A stretch of 64,000 nt of DNA from Osedax fenrisi (GCA_964019155.1 OZ025239.1:1378874-1442873); one strand, 5' to 3'. Numbered from the stretch's first letter, positions 1 through 13,200 are shown. Numbers and translations: made by a program. The notes: a model not told the origin generated them from the letters alone.

Positions 1-1
1 T

Positions 2-56
<55 letters not shown>
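1..56. repeat. (TA)n microsatellite at window edge
   Basis: Nearly pure TA dinucleotide run. Similar runs of 20 to 60 bases recur through the window (for example about 872-904, 982-1008, 1694-1728, 11523-11554, 13068-13097, 29453-29488, 30863-30902, 31657-31697, 48963-48999, 60632-60662). Confidence 0.95.
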
Positions 57-60
<4 letters not shown>

Positions 61-872
61 ATTGACTCATCAACTGTCAATACCCGACTAACTTATTATT
101 GACGTATATACTACTTTATTATATTATACATATATTATTACTTATAGTGTTACCTATACAGAGTTTCACGAGCTGTAACGTGTTTCTGATGTGTCAGCGT
201 AACTGTCACTTTAACTAAACCAGTCATGCGTGACGGTCTTATTATCAGCTTGCGATACAGTGGAGTATTGATCACCATCCGACTGCAATATTCTCTCACT
301 GAGTTAAGGATCGACGATATAGGACGGAAGTTTTTATCGAAAATATCTAATAAATAACATTTTAATATAGGATATATTATATATCACATATAATACGAAT
401 ATATGTATATGAATACTTATAATTAAGTATATTTATATAAATATATAATATTTAAAGATATATAATAATATATTTAAATAATTAATGACAATACATTTTG
501 TTTATTTCATATTTATTGAATATAAATATTAATTTTTCATATTTGTATATTTTAGTTTATAGGACGTAGCAAACTTGAACTTTAACCTTTGCGATGTTGA
601 ACAGGTTTTTATCTTTTCGCGACTTCGCGATACTTTTGTACGCGTAATTCAACGTAACGTTAGACATTCTTCTTCTATATTGTGTTACCCTATCGTGATT
701 TGTAGAGTTGCGAACAGGACATGTTGCACCCGCTCTTCTCTTTAGCAAATCGCTGTACTTATTAATTAACCCTCTAGAGGTTTATATACTTATACCTATA
801 TATGGTAGCTATGTAGGCCTGAGACAGTGGCGCCCCCTTGCACAGCAGTTCACACTCATCTAGGGGACACGC

Positions 873-904
<32 letters not shown>

Positions 905-1000
905 CTTATTTATAAGTACCCTAATAATATTTATATTTATTTATTATATATAATATAGTATTATACTAAGTATGTTATATTATTTATATATATATATATA
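57..1000. other. Non-repetitive stretch with GC-richer patches, no gene recognised
   Basis: Three patches (about 155-345, 560-765 and 800-875) are clearly less AT-rich than the surroundings and contain CG dinucleotides. A 63-codon minus-strand frame lies at 557-748 but shows no motif I know and has no supporting splice context. The patches could be unique sequence, for example exon or promoter pieces of a neighbouring host gene, but nothing here proves that. Confidence 0.4.
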
Positions 1001-1008
1001 TATATATA

Positions 1009-1070
1009 GATAATCTATATCACTATTGTTATTAATATATACATTAATAACAATAATGATATAGATTATC
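1009..1070. repeat. Near-perfect 28-bp inverted repeat (hairpin)
   Basis: Left arm 1009-1036 and right arm 1043-1070 are reverse complements with about one mismatch and a 6-base loop. No coding sequence overlaps. It could be a tiny MITE-like element or a chance AT-rich fold; the non-TA content of the arms argues against pure low complexity. Confidence 0.75.
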
Positions 1071-1254
1071 TGTATAGGATAATATATGTATACATATATA
1101 CCTACATATATGTATACATATAATGTATGTATACAGATATATCAGTCATGTTTAAATTACAAGTTATTATTAAATCCATGTATGTTTAATTATAAGTTCG
1201 GTAGTACCTAATTCAATAGATGTAGTTATCGATGTATTTCTATGTATACTTAGG

Positions 1255-1338
1255 TTTGAATAGTATCACTTGTAGGTATCAACTCTAATGGTATATATAT
1301 ACCATTAGATCTGATACATACAGGTGATACTATTCAAA
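1255..1338. repeat. 42-bp-arm imperfect hairpin
   Basis: Arms beginning TTTGAATAGTATCAC and its complement pair over roughly 41 positions with about five mismatches and almost no loop. The size resembles a pre-miRNA-like foldback or a short palindromic element. No further support is visible. Confidence 0.7.
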
Positions 1339-1686
1339 GCATACTAATATATATTATAAATTAAATTAAAACATATTAATAATAATAGTATCTAATAGTT
1401 TAATAATATCATCAAAATGTATTTATAGATATAAATATAGTGTGGCAAAGAAAAAAATAATTAAATAGCTCCTATTATAATTGCGATTATTAATTATATT
1501 AGACGTATTGGAATCTTTGATTATCACATGATGTCTGATTTACAGATTTTCCTTGCCAATTTAAATTAAGACAACTTAAACTGAAGTCTATACACTTGTT
1601 TATTTATGTTTTATATTTAATCATATTTAAAATCAGATAATATATATTTACAATTTAAATAAGTGAAACAATAATTTAAATTGTAA

Positions 1687-1730
<44 letters not shown>

Positions 1731-2208
1731 CTGAATATCTATAGACATATACATATTTAATATATTAAAAGAAGTAATATAATAACTTTTGTAATTTATG
1801 TTTTCCATACATCTTATAAATTATGATTATCTAGATATAGAGATGTGTTACTGTCTCTCTCATCTGTTAAGTTTACATTAGCCACACACAATTACAAATA
1901 TTATTGAAACTAATAATAACAATGCATTGGTTTAATTCTAAAACATAATAGCCACAAAATACGTTCATTAAGCAGAAAGATGTTTTACCAAAAACCCTAT
2001 AGAAAATAACAAGTCAGTAGGCCTAATTGAAGTCTCAACTATCTTCAAATAATTTATTAAAAAATGCAACATATCCTATTACCACAATAAAATAGTATAT
2101 TGTGTAATAAAACTAAGCTATATTATAATGTTAGTGACAGTCTTATGTAAACACATAAAGAGAACATTCCTCCTGGTATTATTACTTTTTTTTTCATCTA
2201 TGCTATCA
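1339..2208. other. AT-rich spacer, no gene seen
   Basis: Contains a 17-bp-arm hairpin (about 1645-1690) and a (TA)n run at 1694-1728. I see no coding sequence. Confidence 0.6.
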
Positions 2209-2790
2209 GAATAGTATCAATATTATTAGTACTACGAACTCAACTTTAACTAACACACCACCACCTACTCGTTATATAAACTTCACTCGTTGATACATTC
2301 GTTTACTCCACCATCTACTGACTATATTTAATTACTCATTCTATCTAAATCATTATCACCCCTTGACCCCATTCCATATATGAACACAATTCTAATAACA
2401 CTGCATTTATCTTACTATGCTATGATATTTAGAAATTTTGTAAATAAAGAATTGTCCAATATATCTTAAACATACACTAGTATCACCTATATTAAATACA
2501 AATAATCTTTATAACAACTCTCTGAGAAAATACCGTCCAATTTCTAACTATCTACTATCTCTAAAATATGAAAAAGTTACTTTTTTAACTAATGCATTTT
2601 CTTGAAATTAATCTCACCCACCATTATCAACGTTCCTATAGACCAAACCACATCACTGACATATGTATAATTTATATAGTAGCAATACATTCAACATACG
2701 AGTTTGATAACATTGAACATGACATTCTAGGTGTTAAGTTGCGGAATAGGTGAAGAAGAAGCTTTAGAATACTTGTACAGCATGGTTTAG
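2209..2790 (+). pseudogene. Decayed non-LTR retrotransposon reverse transcriptase fragment
   Basis: Read in shifting plus-strand frames, the stretch recalls the RT core of a CR1/L2- or Jockey-like LINE: a KYRPISN-like block near 2530, then YQRSYRPNHITD near 2630 (compare the usual YQSAYRPNHST), then EFDNIEHDIL near 2705 (compare the motif-A region AFDTIDHDIL). Several stops and frame changes interrupt it, so it cannot be expressed. The base composition is less AT-skewed than the flanks, consistent with inserted coding sequence. Clade assignment is uncertain. Confidence 0.5.
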
Positions 2791-3774
2791 TGTAACTTAC
2801 GTTGATGTCGATACTATTACCCTAACGAAATGGCGATATTGTGCGCTAAGTATTAAGTGAAACTTAGGTAAATGTTTATTCAATAAATATACATACCCAA
2901 TTGTATTGTTTATTTATTATTATTATATACTATACTACTACTACTACTACTTCTATTTATTTAAATTAAATTATGTAATTTATTATTTATTTTATTACTA
3001 TATATATATATATAGAAATAACGTAGATAGTATCTATTAGATATGTAGGTTGCCTTAGTACACAAGTGTACATTAGTTTAAATCACTGAAATAAATTAAA
3101 GTATGTGTGATAAGTATTCATATAGCGTGAAAATAGCAATATCAATATAACAATTCATTTGTCATAAAAATGAAAACTGGTTTCGTCATCTAGTGCTGTT
3201 TTATCCGGATCATATTACAAACATTGTTTGCAATACGGGCTGGATACATTTTGGACGATACATAACATTATTACAACTTATTACTACTCTTTAATATATA
3301 CTGTATCGGCCATACTGCCCAGCTTTGTATATACCTATAGGATACATATACTATTATATAATTGAACATGTAAAGTATACAAAATAAATGCGTATGTATA
3401 ATGTACATTAGGAGAGCCCGTTTTAGTAACTTTTTTAGTTTCCTTCATATAAAATACTATCTCGCTCGGAATAACTCCTTTTAATTATTCCAGATATAAA
3501 AAAAAATAATAATTGAAATCTGACAACAATTCAGAAAGCGAAACCATATTCAAAAATAGATAGGAATTTACATTGAAAATTTATGAAAAAATTTAAATTA
3601 CAGATAAATGAAAGACAAATTTGTTTACAAGTAAAAATTGCATATTAACATATGTAGTATATAACATCCTTAACAAATATATTTTTTAAAATAATTAAAT
3701 CGATCTACGGAAATTTTAATTTAATTTTTAAATTTTTTCTAAATTGAAAAAAAAAATTAGCAATGGAATAATAA

Positions 3775-3812
<38 letters not shown>

Positions 3813-5618
3813 GTCTATCATCATTATATAAATATAAAATTATGAGTATTGTTATAAAAATAGCATATATTTATTCAATAAATGACTTTTATTGAGCATT
3901 ATAACAAAAAATTAATTTTGGGGTAAAATAGTCGTAAACAATTTGTTGTCAGAAAATTAAATATTTTTATTTTTGTATTATACCTCGTAAATATAAATTA
4001 TAGGCTCACAACAAAGTTTGATCATTGATTCAAATAATTTATCAAAAAAATAGTCGAATAAATTACATTAATTAAAAAATAAAAAAAAATTAAATTAATT
4101 TTAAATTTTTTACTTTATTAATATTATAATATATTTATACACGTATTTGCCAAATATTTTATTTTTATGACAACGCGCACTTGCACAAATATATAAAATA
4201 CATAAGAAAACATTTCTATTTATAGAAATTTACATTGTAAAATAAATGAAATATTTCTTCATTAAAGTACACTTCTCTTTACCAATATTACATATTTTGT
4301 GATGAAACTTTCCAAATATGTTTATTATGACATGTATGACCTACTGTAACTGAGAGAGAAACTTTCAAAAACGGTCTCCCCTATTGTACATTTAATATAC
4401 AAGGTATATTCATGTGTATTATTGTATACGTATATTATATTTATATAGATGTTACTTATTCAGAATATTTATGATTGTGCAATATAGCATAACGGTAGCA
4501 TTTGAATAACACATATAGGCAACCCCTAACTTGAACTTTGAAAAGTATCTACGGCCAGGATGAGCTTTCACGTATAATTTAGTAATTTACGTAAACTCAT
4601 AGATATATACTATAGTATATTTATAAATTTAATAATAAAATTAATGTGATGTACATATGTCTTTCGTTAACATTAATTAAGAGTAGTTAGATTTTAATTC
4701 TCCGAAAATATACTGTATAATTTAGGTTTTATATTTTACATAACAACATATATATTTTTATAATATTTATACATATATTTATAATTATTTCACGGATATA
4801 ATATTTCACGGTTGGAAATTTCACGAAAGTTAATTTCACGGTTGTTCTTGTACGGTTTCAATTCCGATCCGAACTCCCCAACACAACCACCTGATAACAT
4901 TAACACCCCCCATACACACCAGCAATATAGGACCGACTCCAGCCTCAGGATCATTCGCCCTCCCGTTACATTCCATAACATCTCTTCTATTGGATGAGGG
5001 GATGTCAATTTTGCATTATATAACACATTTATCATATCATTTGAAAATAACTTATATTAAGATAATATATAAAATACATAATAAATAAAGAATATAAATC
5101 AATATTTTATTTTGAATTTAAATTATTATTTCTTAGTTCATTTCTGAATTTTGTTCGAGTTTTTATAAATTGCTCGCTATAATTATATAATTATAAATTA
5201 ATTTAGATTTTCTAAGCACTCTGGGTCAAATTTTATAAGCATTATTTGTTTTTCTTTTTTACCAATAATATAGTAAATCATTAATTTTAATCAGTAGGGA
5301 TTACATAAGTAAATTATAATATTAACCAAGCATTAAATTTAATTTGTATGACTCTGAATATGAACTCAGCTTTTCAAATTCTCTCCCCATTTTATCGATA
5401 TATTTTCTGAATAAATATATTAAATTTGTATCATTTAATATTATAATTATATTAATTGTTGATAAATTAAAAAATAATAAATTAGTTAATATTTATGTAT
5501 TAAATTATTGTCTTAGTTGTATTCAGTTCAGTCTTTTCAGTTGTTTTATCTTTTGTTGATTCCCCTAAAAATGTAAATGCATGTACTTTAATTAAAATTC
5601 AATAATTAAAAAACTAAT
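2791..5618. other. Long AT-rich spacer without a recognisable gene
   Basis: No frame with family resemblance was seen. A less AT-rich patch at about 4800-4995 contains three spaced copies of ATTTCACG(G/A) (about 4805-4845) followed by an open frame on both strands; neither translation looks like a protein I know. A 61- or 81-codon frame here is probably chance. Confidence 0.5.
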
Positions 5619-7682
5619 TTAATTGTAATCACCTTGTTTTAAAATCGTTAAAACATCTTCCATATATGTTTTGTTAGGCACCCTTTGGTAATTATTCCTA
5701 TCGATTTCTTCGGAATGTCCAAGGTGATTCATCATACTGGAAAATAAAGAGAATTAAAGATATATCTATATTGAACAAAATGTATACATTTTGTAATTAG
5801 ATTTATGTTATAATATATATCTTGTTCATAAATTGTACATAATTACTTTGTCGCAGATCGTTTGGTTGTTAGCTCAGAAGAAGCAAAATTCGTGGAAACT
5901 CTGTGCCGATTTTCCGTCGCATTTATTTTAGTAATGCCCGCAGCTTCGCATATTCGCTGTATACACATATCTCCATATAAATGTGACATTTCACCTAATA
6001 ATTATATAATTATGTATTAAATATATATAATAATTTCTATGTGTAGAGTAAAATCGAGAACTTATGTATTAGAACATATGTACTGAGACATTGTATTTAG
6101 TAAATATTAGTTGGGGAAAATAAAAAATGATCAACGAGTATACCTACACAGCTATATTTGTAAATATTAAAAATAATAGATATAACAAATTATATTTATC
6201 ATGTATATTAACCAAAATTTAAAAACTATGTATAACTTGTAATTAAGAATTATCTTTTATATTTAAAATATTTCCTCATTGAAAAAATATATTAATTACT
6301 AAAAATCACTTAATGGACAGTTTTTCATATTTATTACCATAATGGATATCAAAATCAACACATCATATTTCTATCATTATCCCAATTTTACAAACAGTTT
6401 AGTTAAAAAACAAATTGTTAATCTTATAATATATATATATTATGAAATATATATAATTAATATACTAACTTTTCGTAGCAAATAAATAATTATTAGAATC
6501 AATAATTCCCCTATCCTTTCTCATTGAAATAAGAGTTGTTATAGACTCAGCCATTATATTTGAAATTAATACCTTTTAAAAATGAAAATTGTATATCTTA
6601 ATATTCTATTTTAAATATAGATAAATAAATCGTGATGATTATTATTCGATCATTTACTAACTGTAACAAATCTCTTCCCTTTGCATTTTAAATTGACTAG
6701 TATACTTAACTCATCGTTTGACTTTGTATTGGCAACTTCATATTCTTTAATAGTCATCATTGCCACCTCTTCTCCTTGCCATCCATTAAAGATTGTCAAT
6801 TGCGTTATTATTAACGCTGCCAGATTTGTATAACTCGAGTGAACCTTAATAATATACAAAGTAATACCGTATTAAAAATAATTATAAAATAATTTGCAAA
6901 ATTACATAATTAAAAAAAAATTAAATCGAATACATTACAAGACACCTGTTAACTATTTTGATACTCCAATTGGCTTATTTTAATGCTTTTTTTAATATAT
7001 AAAAGTATATCCAATAAATCGTTAATAGTATTCAGTAATATATAAAAGTTAAATCAAATTATTCTAGACCTATATGATTTATAGCTAATATAAAAAAATA
7101 AGATCTTAAAATTCAGTATTTATCGATATATTAGAAGTATGCTGAGGCATATAAGTATTATATGACACCAGGTCCGACTAGAATGCATATTTGTATAGGT
7201 GAAAGTTGTAAAGGTTGAAGTACCGTTGAAGATCATATAGGTTATTATATGCTGTCCTGTGATATTATGCTATTTATTTAGGACACAATTAAAAACCTAG
7301 CAATGAAGTAATAGCTATAATTAATAAACAAATGATAGGCAAACAATCAAAAACTAGGAAAAGCAATACTAGGTCGGGTAAGGATAAAATATTTACAGTA
7401 TACACAACAATAATATACTAACATCTCTTACTTTATTTTCTATATATGCATACAACTTTGTTATGTCATATTCAGGAGTTTATTCAGAATTTCTATAATT
7501 ATTTGTAAATTTACAATATATATTATTATTAAAAATAAATACTATAATAAACATTAGTATTATTACCTTATATCAAAGTTTCTATTTAGTATAGCCGTTT
7601 TGGCAGTATTCAAAATCATAGGCACTTTAAATTTATAAAGTTCCGTATATTTCTTTATATTCTTTGACTGCATTTGTAATAG

Positions 7683-7713
<31 letters not shown>

Positions 7714-8699
7714 GTATTATATTTAATATAAAATTATAAGCTTTAAATTTATACGTATTATACCTCAGTTTCATTGTCTTCGCTTAAATACAGTGATGGC
7801 ACATACTTTAGTATTCTACGGATCAAATTATCGAGATTTATCAACGATTTATTTATTAGTTTATTACTTATTTTTGTCATCGCGTCAAGTACTCTATCGA
7901 TATATTCAATTTTAAATATATCAATAGATCTTCTAATATCTATAAAATATAAATATTGTATTATATTAATTATAAATAAGATTTAATTTACTCACTTATG
8001 TCGTTATTTGCATTGTTAAAAGTAATAACCAGCCTGGCAAATTCCCTCATGTCGGTCATTACCGATTTCCTCAAAGTATCTGTTTTCGAAATATCACTAA
8101 TGGACATTTTATATTTTCTATATCCGAACTATAAAAATGAATAGCTTAGTTAAGTTTGAATATAATAATATTAATTATTTTATATTTGAAATACAATATA
8201 TTGATATTTTATATATTCATATTACTAACATATTTAATAAAAGTATCATGTAATATCAAATTCCGTACCGGACCATTATGGAACCGGTTTAAATAATTAG
8301 TAAATATATCATTATATTGATTGGCTATTAATTGTAAATTATCTACTTTCAAGATAAACGATTTTGAACATTTTTTTGGTAGAGATAAATACTTTGCAAT
8401 CTGGAAATGTGTAAAAATAAATTAGAATAATATATAATTGAAATTCTAAAAAACATTATTAATAAATAATTCATAATTATTAAAAACCTAGACAGTAACG
8501 CGTTTCAGCCGTCCCTTTCCTGACAACCATTAATTATTTGTCATTATTACTGTTTTTCATTAATTTTTTATTATATAAAAACATTCCTTCATTCCTAACA
8601 GTATTCATGAATATATCCATACATTTGGAATCTTTTAATAAAACTGACTTTACCTATATAGAATAAATTTAATTACAATACAAATAATAACAATAAAAA

Positions 8700-8735
<36 letters not shown>

Positions 8736-10206
8736 ATTAATATGTCACTTATATATATATAAATATGTTATAAATAATCAAATATACCTCTTCTATATCT
8801 GAGTGTTTTCGTAATATGTGTCTTTTTAATTTACCCGCACTAATAATCTCTTCACAGTATTGGCAAAATCTAGTAGGACTGGAATATGTATATGTATTAT
8901 AAAGTGATATATTAATTTGTATTATTATAAGTAACATATACAATGTTATATAAGTAAAAATAAAAAATAACACTCCCTATCCAAAGTAAATTAAGTCAAA
9001 TAGAATCCCTGTCAAATCTATCTTCACCACTAAGATTTATATAAATTTGCAATTATTTGTATATAATCATGTTTTCAAAGTTATATTAAATTACATGTAA
9101 TATAAGTATATAAGTTAAATTTTACTCATAGATATGAATGAATATTAAAAACCAAAGTATAATATTGCTTTGTTATAATAGTAATAAAATCTTAATTATA
9201 TTCAAATAATAATTATAAATGGTTAACCTATTATTTACATTGTAAAAGCATATAGTTTGATATGAATTAACACCATTTTTTCAAAATTTATAGGTGGTGT
9301 TATTTATTTGTGTACACAAAATCAAGTTATATGATTTCATATAAGTATTATCTTTCCATAGAAAAATATCTGATATTTATATATAAATATATAATATATA
9401 CTTACGGTTTTTTAACTTGTTTATTCTTCATAGACCTATACAACATTAATTAGTTATTAATTAATAATTAGTATTTATATTAATTTAAAATATTTTAACT
9501 TTAAATTAATATTAATAATAATTTTGTTTAATTATAGTTAACCTTTAATTGCAATTATTTTGTTTAGCATCATTTTCCAAATTTAATATTTCAGATCTAT
9601 AAGTTAAATATTATTTATTATATATTAAAATATGTTTATAATATAAATATAAATATTCTATTTTAAATGTATGATATTTCGTATAATTTATAAGTATGTT
9701 TTATTATTTTACTTTTATTAATTATTTATACCTACTTATTAAATCAATAATATAACACTTAGTGCCTAATATATCTTTGAAAGTATACATGTAAATGATA
9801 GAAATGTTATGGTCTACTATATACCTAAGATTATCAACAAAATTACTAATTTTATTTACTATAAAAATATGATTTTTATCTATACAAATTGCTATTTTTA
9901 GCAATTTAAATTCAATATTTGTATAAATTGCATGTGTATCATCGATAAAAGTAAGTTTAATAATTATAATTTATCCTAGAAATTATTTAAATAAATTAGT
10001 TATTAATTATTAAATATAAAATAATATTACCTCTTAGATCTTTTATCACTGGAATTCATATCTCTTTCAAGCTAAAAATAGAGTATTAGTATTAGTATTA
10101 ATAATAATTAAACGATGATGCAATCAACATATTAGTTTATTTAATTTACCTTGTACTAAAGTAGTATGTATCTTCGTCTTCTCTGTCCATATTCATAATG
10201 GCATCA
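5619..10206 (-). pseudogene. Multi-exon C2H2 finger plus tyrosine-recombinase-like protein, broken by three stops
   Basis: About 15 exons can be laid out on the minus strand by GT/AG borders with matching phases: 10150-10206, 10031-10071 (or 10064), 9543-9596, 9406-9435, 8788-8878, about 8490-8653, 8230-8400, 7996-8128, 7764-7939, 7567-7667, 7423-7492, 6662-6844, 6470-6572, 5847-5994 and 5619-5736. Exon 8788-8878 encodes a finger (FCQYC...LKRHILRKH). Later exons give VRNEGMFLYN, DMREFARLV, LNTAKTAIL, LTIFNGWQGEEVAMMT, a VST...HLGHSEE block and NNYQ, matching a multi-copy animal family with an integrase/tyrosine-recombinase fold. The last exon supplies the GH box and the expected nucleophilic Tyr. 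In-frame TAA codons lie at 9545-9547, 8534-8536 and 7480-7482, so it is probably a pseudogene. The donor of the 8490-8653 exon and the first-exon phase are unresolved. Crypton-like origin is possible but not shown. Confidence 0.72.
8788..8878 (-). other. Zinc-finger exon of the recombinase-like gene
   Basis: A 91-base exon bordered by CCAG (acceptor) and GAG|GTATATT (donor). It encodes one C2H2 finger: C-x2-C, twelve residues, H-x4-H. Incoming phase (two bases CC from exon 9406-9435) and outgoing phase 0 both match their neighbours, which is strong evidence that this is a real exon and not a chance frame. Confidence 0.8.
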
Positions 10207-10479
10207 CTATAAAAATAAATATTAATACATATATATATATATATATATATTAACTATATTACAATGTATTTCTAATTATTATATATATAAATAATATAAA
10301 TACATTTATGATATTTCGTATAATTTATAAGTATGTTTTATAATTTTAAGTTTATTTGTTATTTTTATCTAATTATTAATATAAAATGTAAGGCCTGTAT
10401 ATCTTTGCAAGTTGACATGTAAATGATAGAAATGTTATGGTATACTAAAAAGTAAACTATACCTATGATTAGCGACAAA
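9671..10479. repeat. Local duplication, two copies of about 170 bp
   Basis: The segment 9671-9842 recurs at 10308-10479; both begin ATGATATTTCGTATAATTTA and both contain TGATAGAAATGTTATGGT. The second copy ends exactly where the foldback at 10480 begins. The duplication lies around the 5' exons of the recombinase-like gene, so one copy may be intronic. Confidence 0.75.
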
Positions 10480-10690
10480 CCCAGCAAACAGTAATAGCAG
10501 CATAACAGCATATGGTATAGCCTCAAATATATACATTATGCTATTATGCTGCTATTAAATGTCTATTATGCTGCTATTAATTTGTCATGCTATTGTGCTG
10601 CTGTTATACTGATATTTAAAGTCTATTATACTAATATTATGCTGCTATTAATTTTAAAAGTATATTATGCTGCTATTATGCTGTTATTCT
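10480..10690. repeat. Foldback family A, left half only
   Basis: Begins CCCAGCAAACAGTAATAGC and continues with repeated ATGCTGCTATTA units, matching the left arm of the complete palindrome at 33972-34389. It stops at the centre of the palindrome; the right arm is missing here. Confidence 0.8.
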
Positions 10691-10938
10691 AATAAATAAG
10701 AAATCCATCAATCAATACATTAGAAATGGAAATTAAATATGTTAATTATGAAAATGTGCAGTTATAACTTTGCGGTTAAACTTTGATGATATTTGAATGA
10801 TGTAAAAGTAATCTATTTTACAAAATGCACTTTGTCATTTATCAAAATACAATCTCATAATTATACAGTTGAGATTTATTATAATATAATATTATAAATG
10901 AAATAATTGAGTATAATATAAGTATATAATTGAAGGTA

Positions 10939-11491
10939 CCCAGGAAACCAAATGTAGTTGAAAAAACTAGTTTAAACTAGTTTATTATCAACGTTGAAAT
11001 ATATGGGTGAATGTGAGAAATTTAAACTAGGTTATATTAAACATATTTTAAACATATAATAAAACTGGATTTTTTAAATATGTTTATAAACTAAGTTAAA
11101 TTAAACATAAATATAAAATGGATTTTTTAAATATGTTTATAAACTAAGTTAAATTAAACATAATTATAAACTAGATTTTTTAACTATATATTTAAACTAG
11201 GTCAAATTAAACATAAATATAAACTAGATTTTTTAACTATATTACTAAGTTAAATTAAACATAAATATATAATTTATCTATATATCAAAATTAGTCTAAA
11301 GTAAATATACTTAAATTATATATATATGTGTGTATATATATATATTATAATATACTACATATTTTGTTAAATAAGTGATATTACCATTATCCTATTAAAA
11401 GAAAAATAGTTTTTAAATATATATTTATTATTTAAGTAATAATATCATCGTCATTTTCAAAAGCTGTCACAGATTCGTTTTGTTTTCCTGC
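10939..11491. repeat. CCCAGGAAACC-ended element with internal tandem units (family B, left end)
   Basis: Starts CCCAGGAAACCAAAT after a TA. Inside, a unit of about 60 bases containing AAACTAG...TTTTTTAA...AAATTAAACATA repeats about five times (about 10970-11290). A weak inverted match (GTTTTCCTGCC, about 11481-11491) may be its other end. The exact partner of its 15-base terminus lies at 24821-24835. Confidence 0.55.
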
Positions 11492-11518
11492 CAAACATTT
11501 AATATAATTATTATAGTA

Positions 11519-11557
<39 letters not shown>

Positions 11558-11767
11558 TGTTATCATTGAACACTAATGTGTGCATATATGGTAACTATAG
11601 GTATTAAATATTGATTTTAATTTCAAATTTTAAACCAATAAAAATTAAGGGTGTATTAAAATATGAGGCGCGTATTAAAATTTGATTAATATTTTTATTT
11701 AACAAAAAAATTGTATTACATATTTTAATATCTTATTTATAAATTTGTAAAATTTCTGTAATTATTT

Positions 11768-13061
11768 GTGAGTATTTATTTTAATAAGTAATTTTATAAG
11801 CGTAATCGATATAATAATTATTTGAAATTGACAGGATTTTTGTAAATAATTGTCACATTTAATTATATATTTCGATATCGTATACAAATATTTTACTAAA
11901 CAAATTTATATTTTTACATTAAGCATAGATTATTGATAAAGTATAATTGTTAAAAAAATCACATATGTATATAACAAGATATCATTGGTTGAAAAGAGAA
12001 GCTTCCAAACAGAAAATTTATAAATGTTCTTTCTATAATTAGCTGTCTACGCAAGACGTTATATTCTTGTATTAATTTTATACTATTCATTATTTATTTT
12101 GTATAATACTTTATAACTATTATTAAACTATTACTATAAAAATAAATTAATATTTTTCTATTTTATAACTTCTATACTTATATTTATTTGTATATCTCAT
12201 TATAATATTTATATAAGTACTACTCTATAATAGTACCAGGGATGGGGTAAAATATATATTTGTATTTAAATACGCTGCTTTTGTATATTTGTATTTGTAT
12301 TTGTATTTGAATAATTAATCAGTGATGTATTTGTATTTGGTGTATTTGATCAAATACATTTTTAAATACAATTTAAAAATTACTTTATGAGTTAACAAAT
12401 TAACAATAATTTATATTAGAAAATAGAATATATATTTATAATAGAAATGTAAATGTATATGCATTAATGTTAGTCAGTATACATGTACGTGCGCTTTACC
12501 AATTACCAATTACATAAATTGTCACATAAACTAGAATAAATTGGTATTAGAACATTTAGTAAAAATCGCAGAAAAAACATAGACTTTTACATTTTGGGAA
12601 TTAATAAGAATTCCATTGCGAAATTTCTTGAATAGATTTCTCATGTGAACAGCGCTATAAATTATAACTTATAATATCCCAAACAATAAGTCTATTATTT
12701 ACAGTTTTTTATTTTATTGATTTTCTTTAGGAATTAAATATATTTAAAATATATTTCAATTAATTATTATGCAATCTGGTATATGGATAAGGATTATTAT
12801 TTTAAATCAAATATGCCCATATGATTTAAAATATGAATAAATCAAATGATTTAATATTTAATGTATTCATATTTTTATTTTGTAATTGTATTTGTATTTG
12901 TAATACAAATTTAATAAATATTTGTAGTTGTATTTGTATTTGATTCTTTAAGAAAAATGTATTTGTATTTGTATTTGATAAAGTGTATTTGACCCCAACC
13001 CTGATTAGTACTAATTAATATTGTGTCAGTGTTATTTATATACCATTATATTTTACTTGTC

Positions 13062-13103
<42 letters not shown>

Positions 13104-13200
13104 ATTTTGTAATTATTAGTTTAAAAAAACTTGAAATTATCTCCATTAGTTATTTATCATTAGTGTTTTTAGATAGAGCTAAAATAGCATTGTTTAGATG
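11768..13200 (+). repeat. Dispersed repeat R, copy 1 (split by a hAT MITE)
   Basis: Shares long near-identity with 24915-25905 in direct orientation: for example TTTTATAAGCGTAATCGATAT, ATAACAAGATATCATTG, CAAGACGTTATATTCTTGTA and AAAATAGCATTGTTTAGATG. Copy 1 is interrupted at 12237-13003 by the MITE listed next. No coding sequence was seen, so this is probably a piece of a larger non-coding or non-autonomous element. Confidence 0.85.
12237..13003. mobile_element. hAT-type MITE with 8-bp target-site duplication
   Basis: A 767-bp element with termini CAGGGATGGGGT and ACCCCAACCCTG, an imperfect inverted repeat extending into TTGTATTTGTATTT arrays at both ends. It is flanked by AATAGTAC (12229-12236) and ATTAGTAC (13004-13011), seven of eight matching. 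The paralogous repeat copy at 25383-25390 has a single ATTAGTAC and no insert, that is, an empty site. CAGGG termini with 8-bp duplications are the signature of hAT elements. No transposase is encoded, so it needs a hAT transposase in trans. Confidence 0.88.

Noticed and set aside
4485..4560. Possible tRNA (TAGCATAACGGTAGC resembles an A box)
   Set aside because: No B box and no cloverleaf can be drawn.
4790..5035. Overlapping 81- and 61-codon frames on opposite strands
   Set aside because: Both arise from one GC-richer patch lacking stops; no recognisable protein either way.
7774..7986. 70-codon plus-strand frame
   Set aside because: Antisense to exon 7764-7939 of the recombinase-like gene, which has matching splice borders and family motifs.
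5619..10206. Reassigned genetic code (TAA as sense) to explain stops in the recombinase-like gene
   Set aside because: LINE ORF2 at 17755-20616 runs over 950 codons without internal TAA and ends normally; AT-biased mutation is enough.
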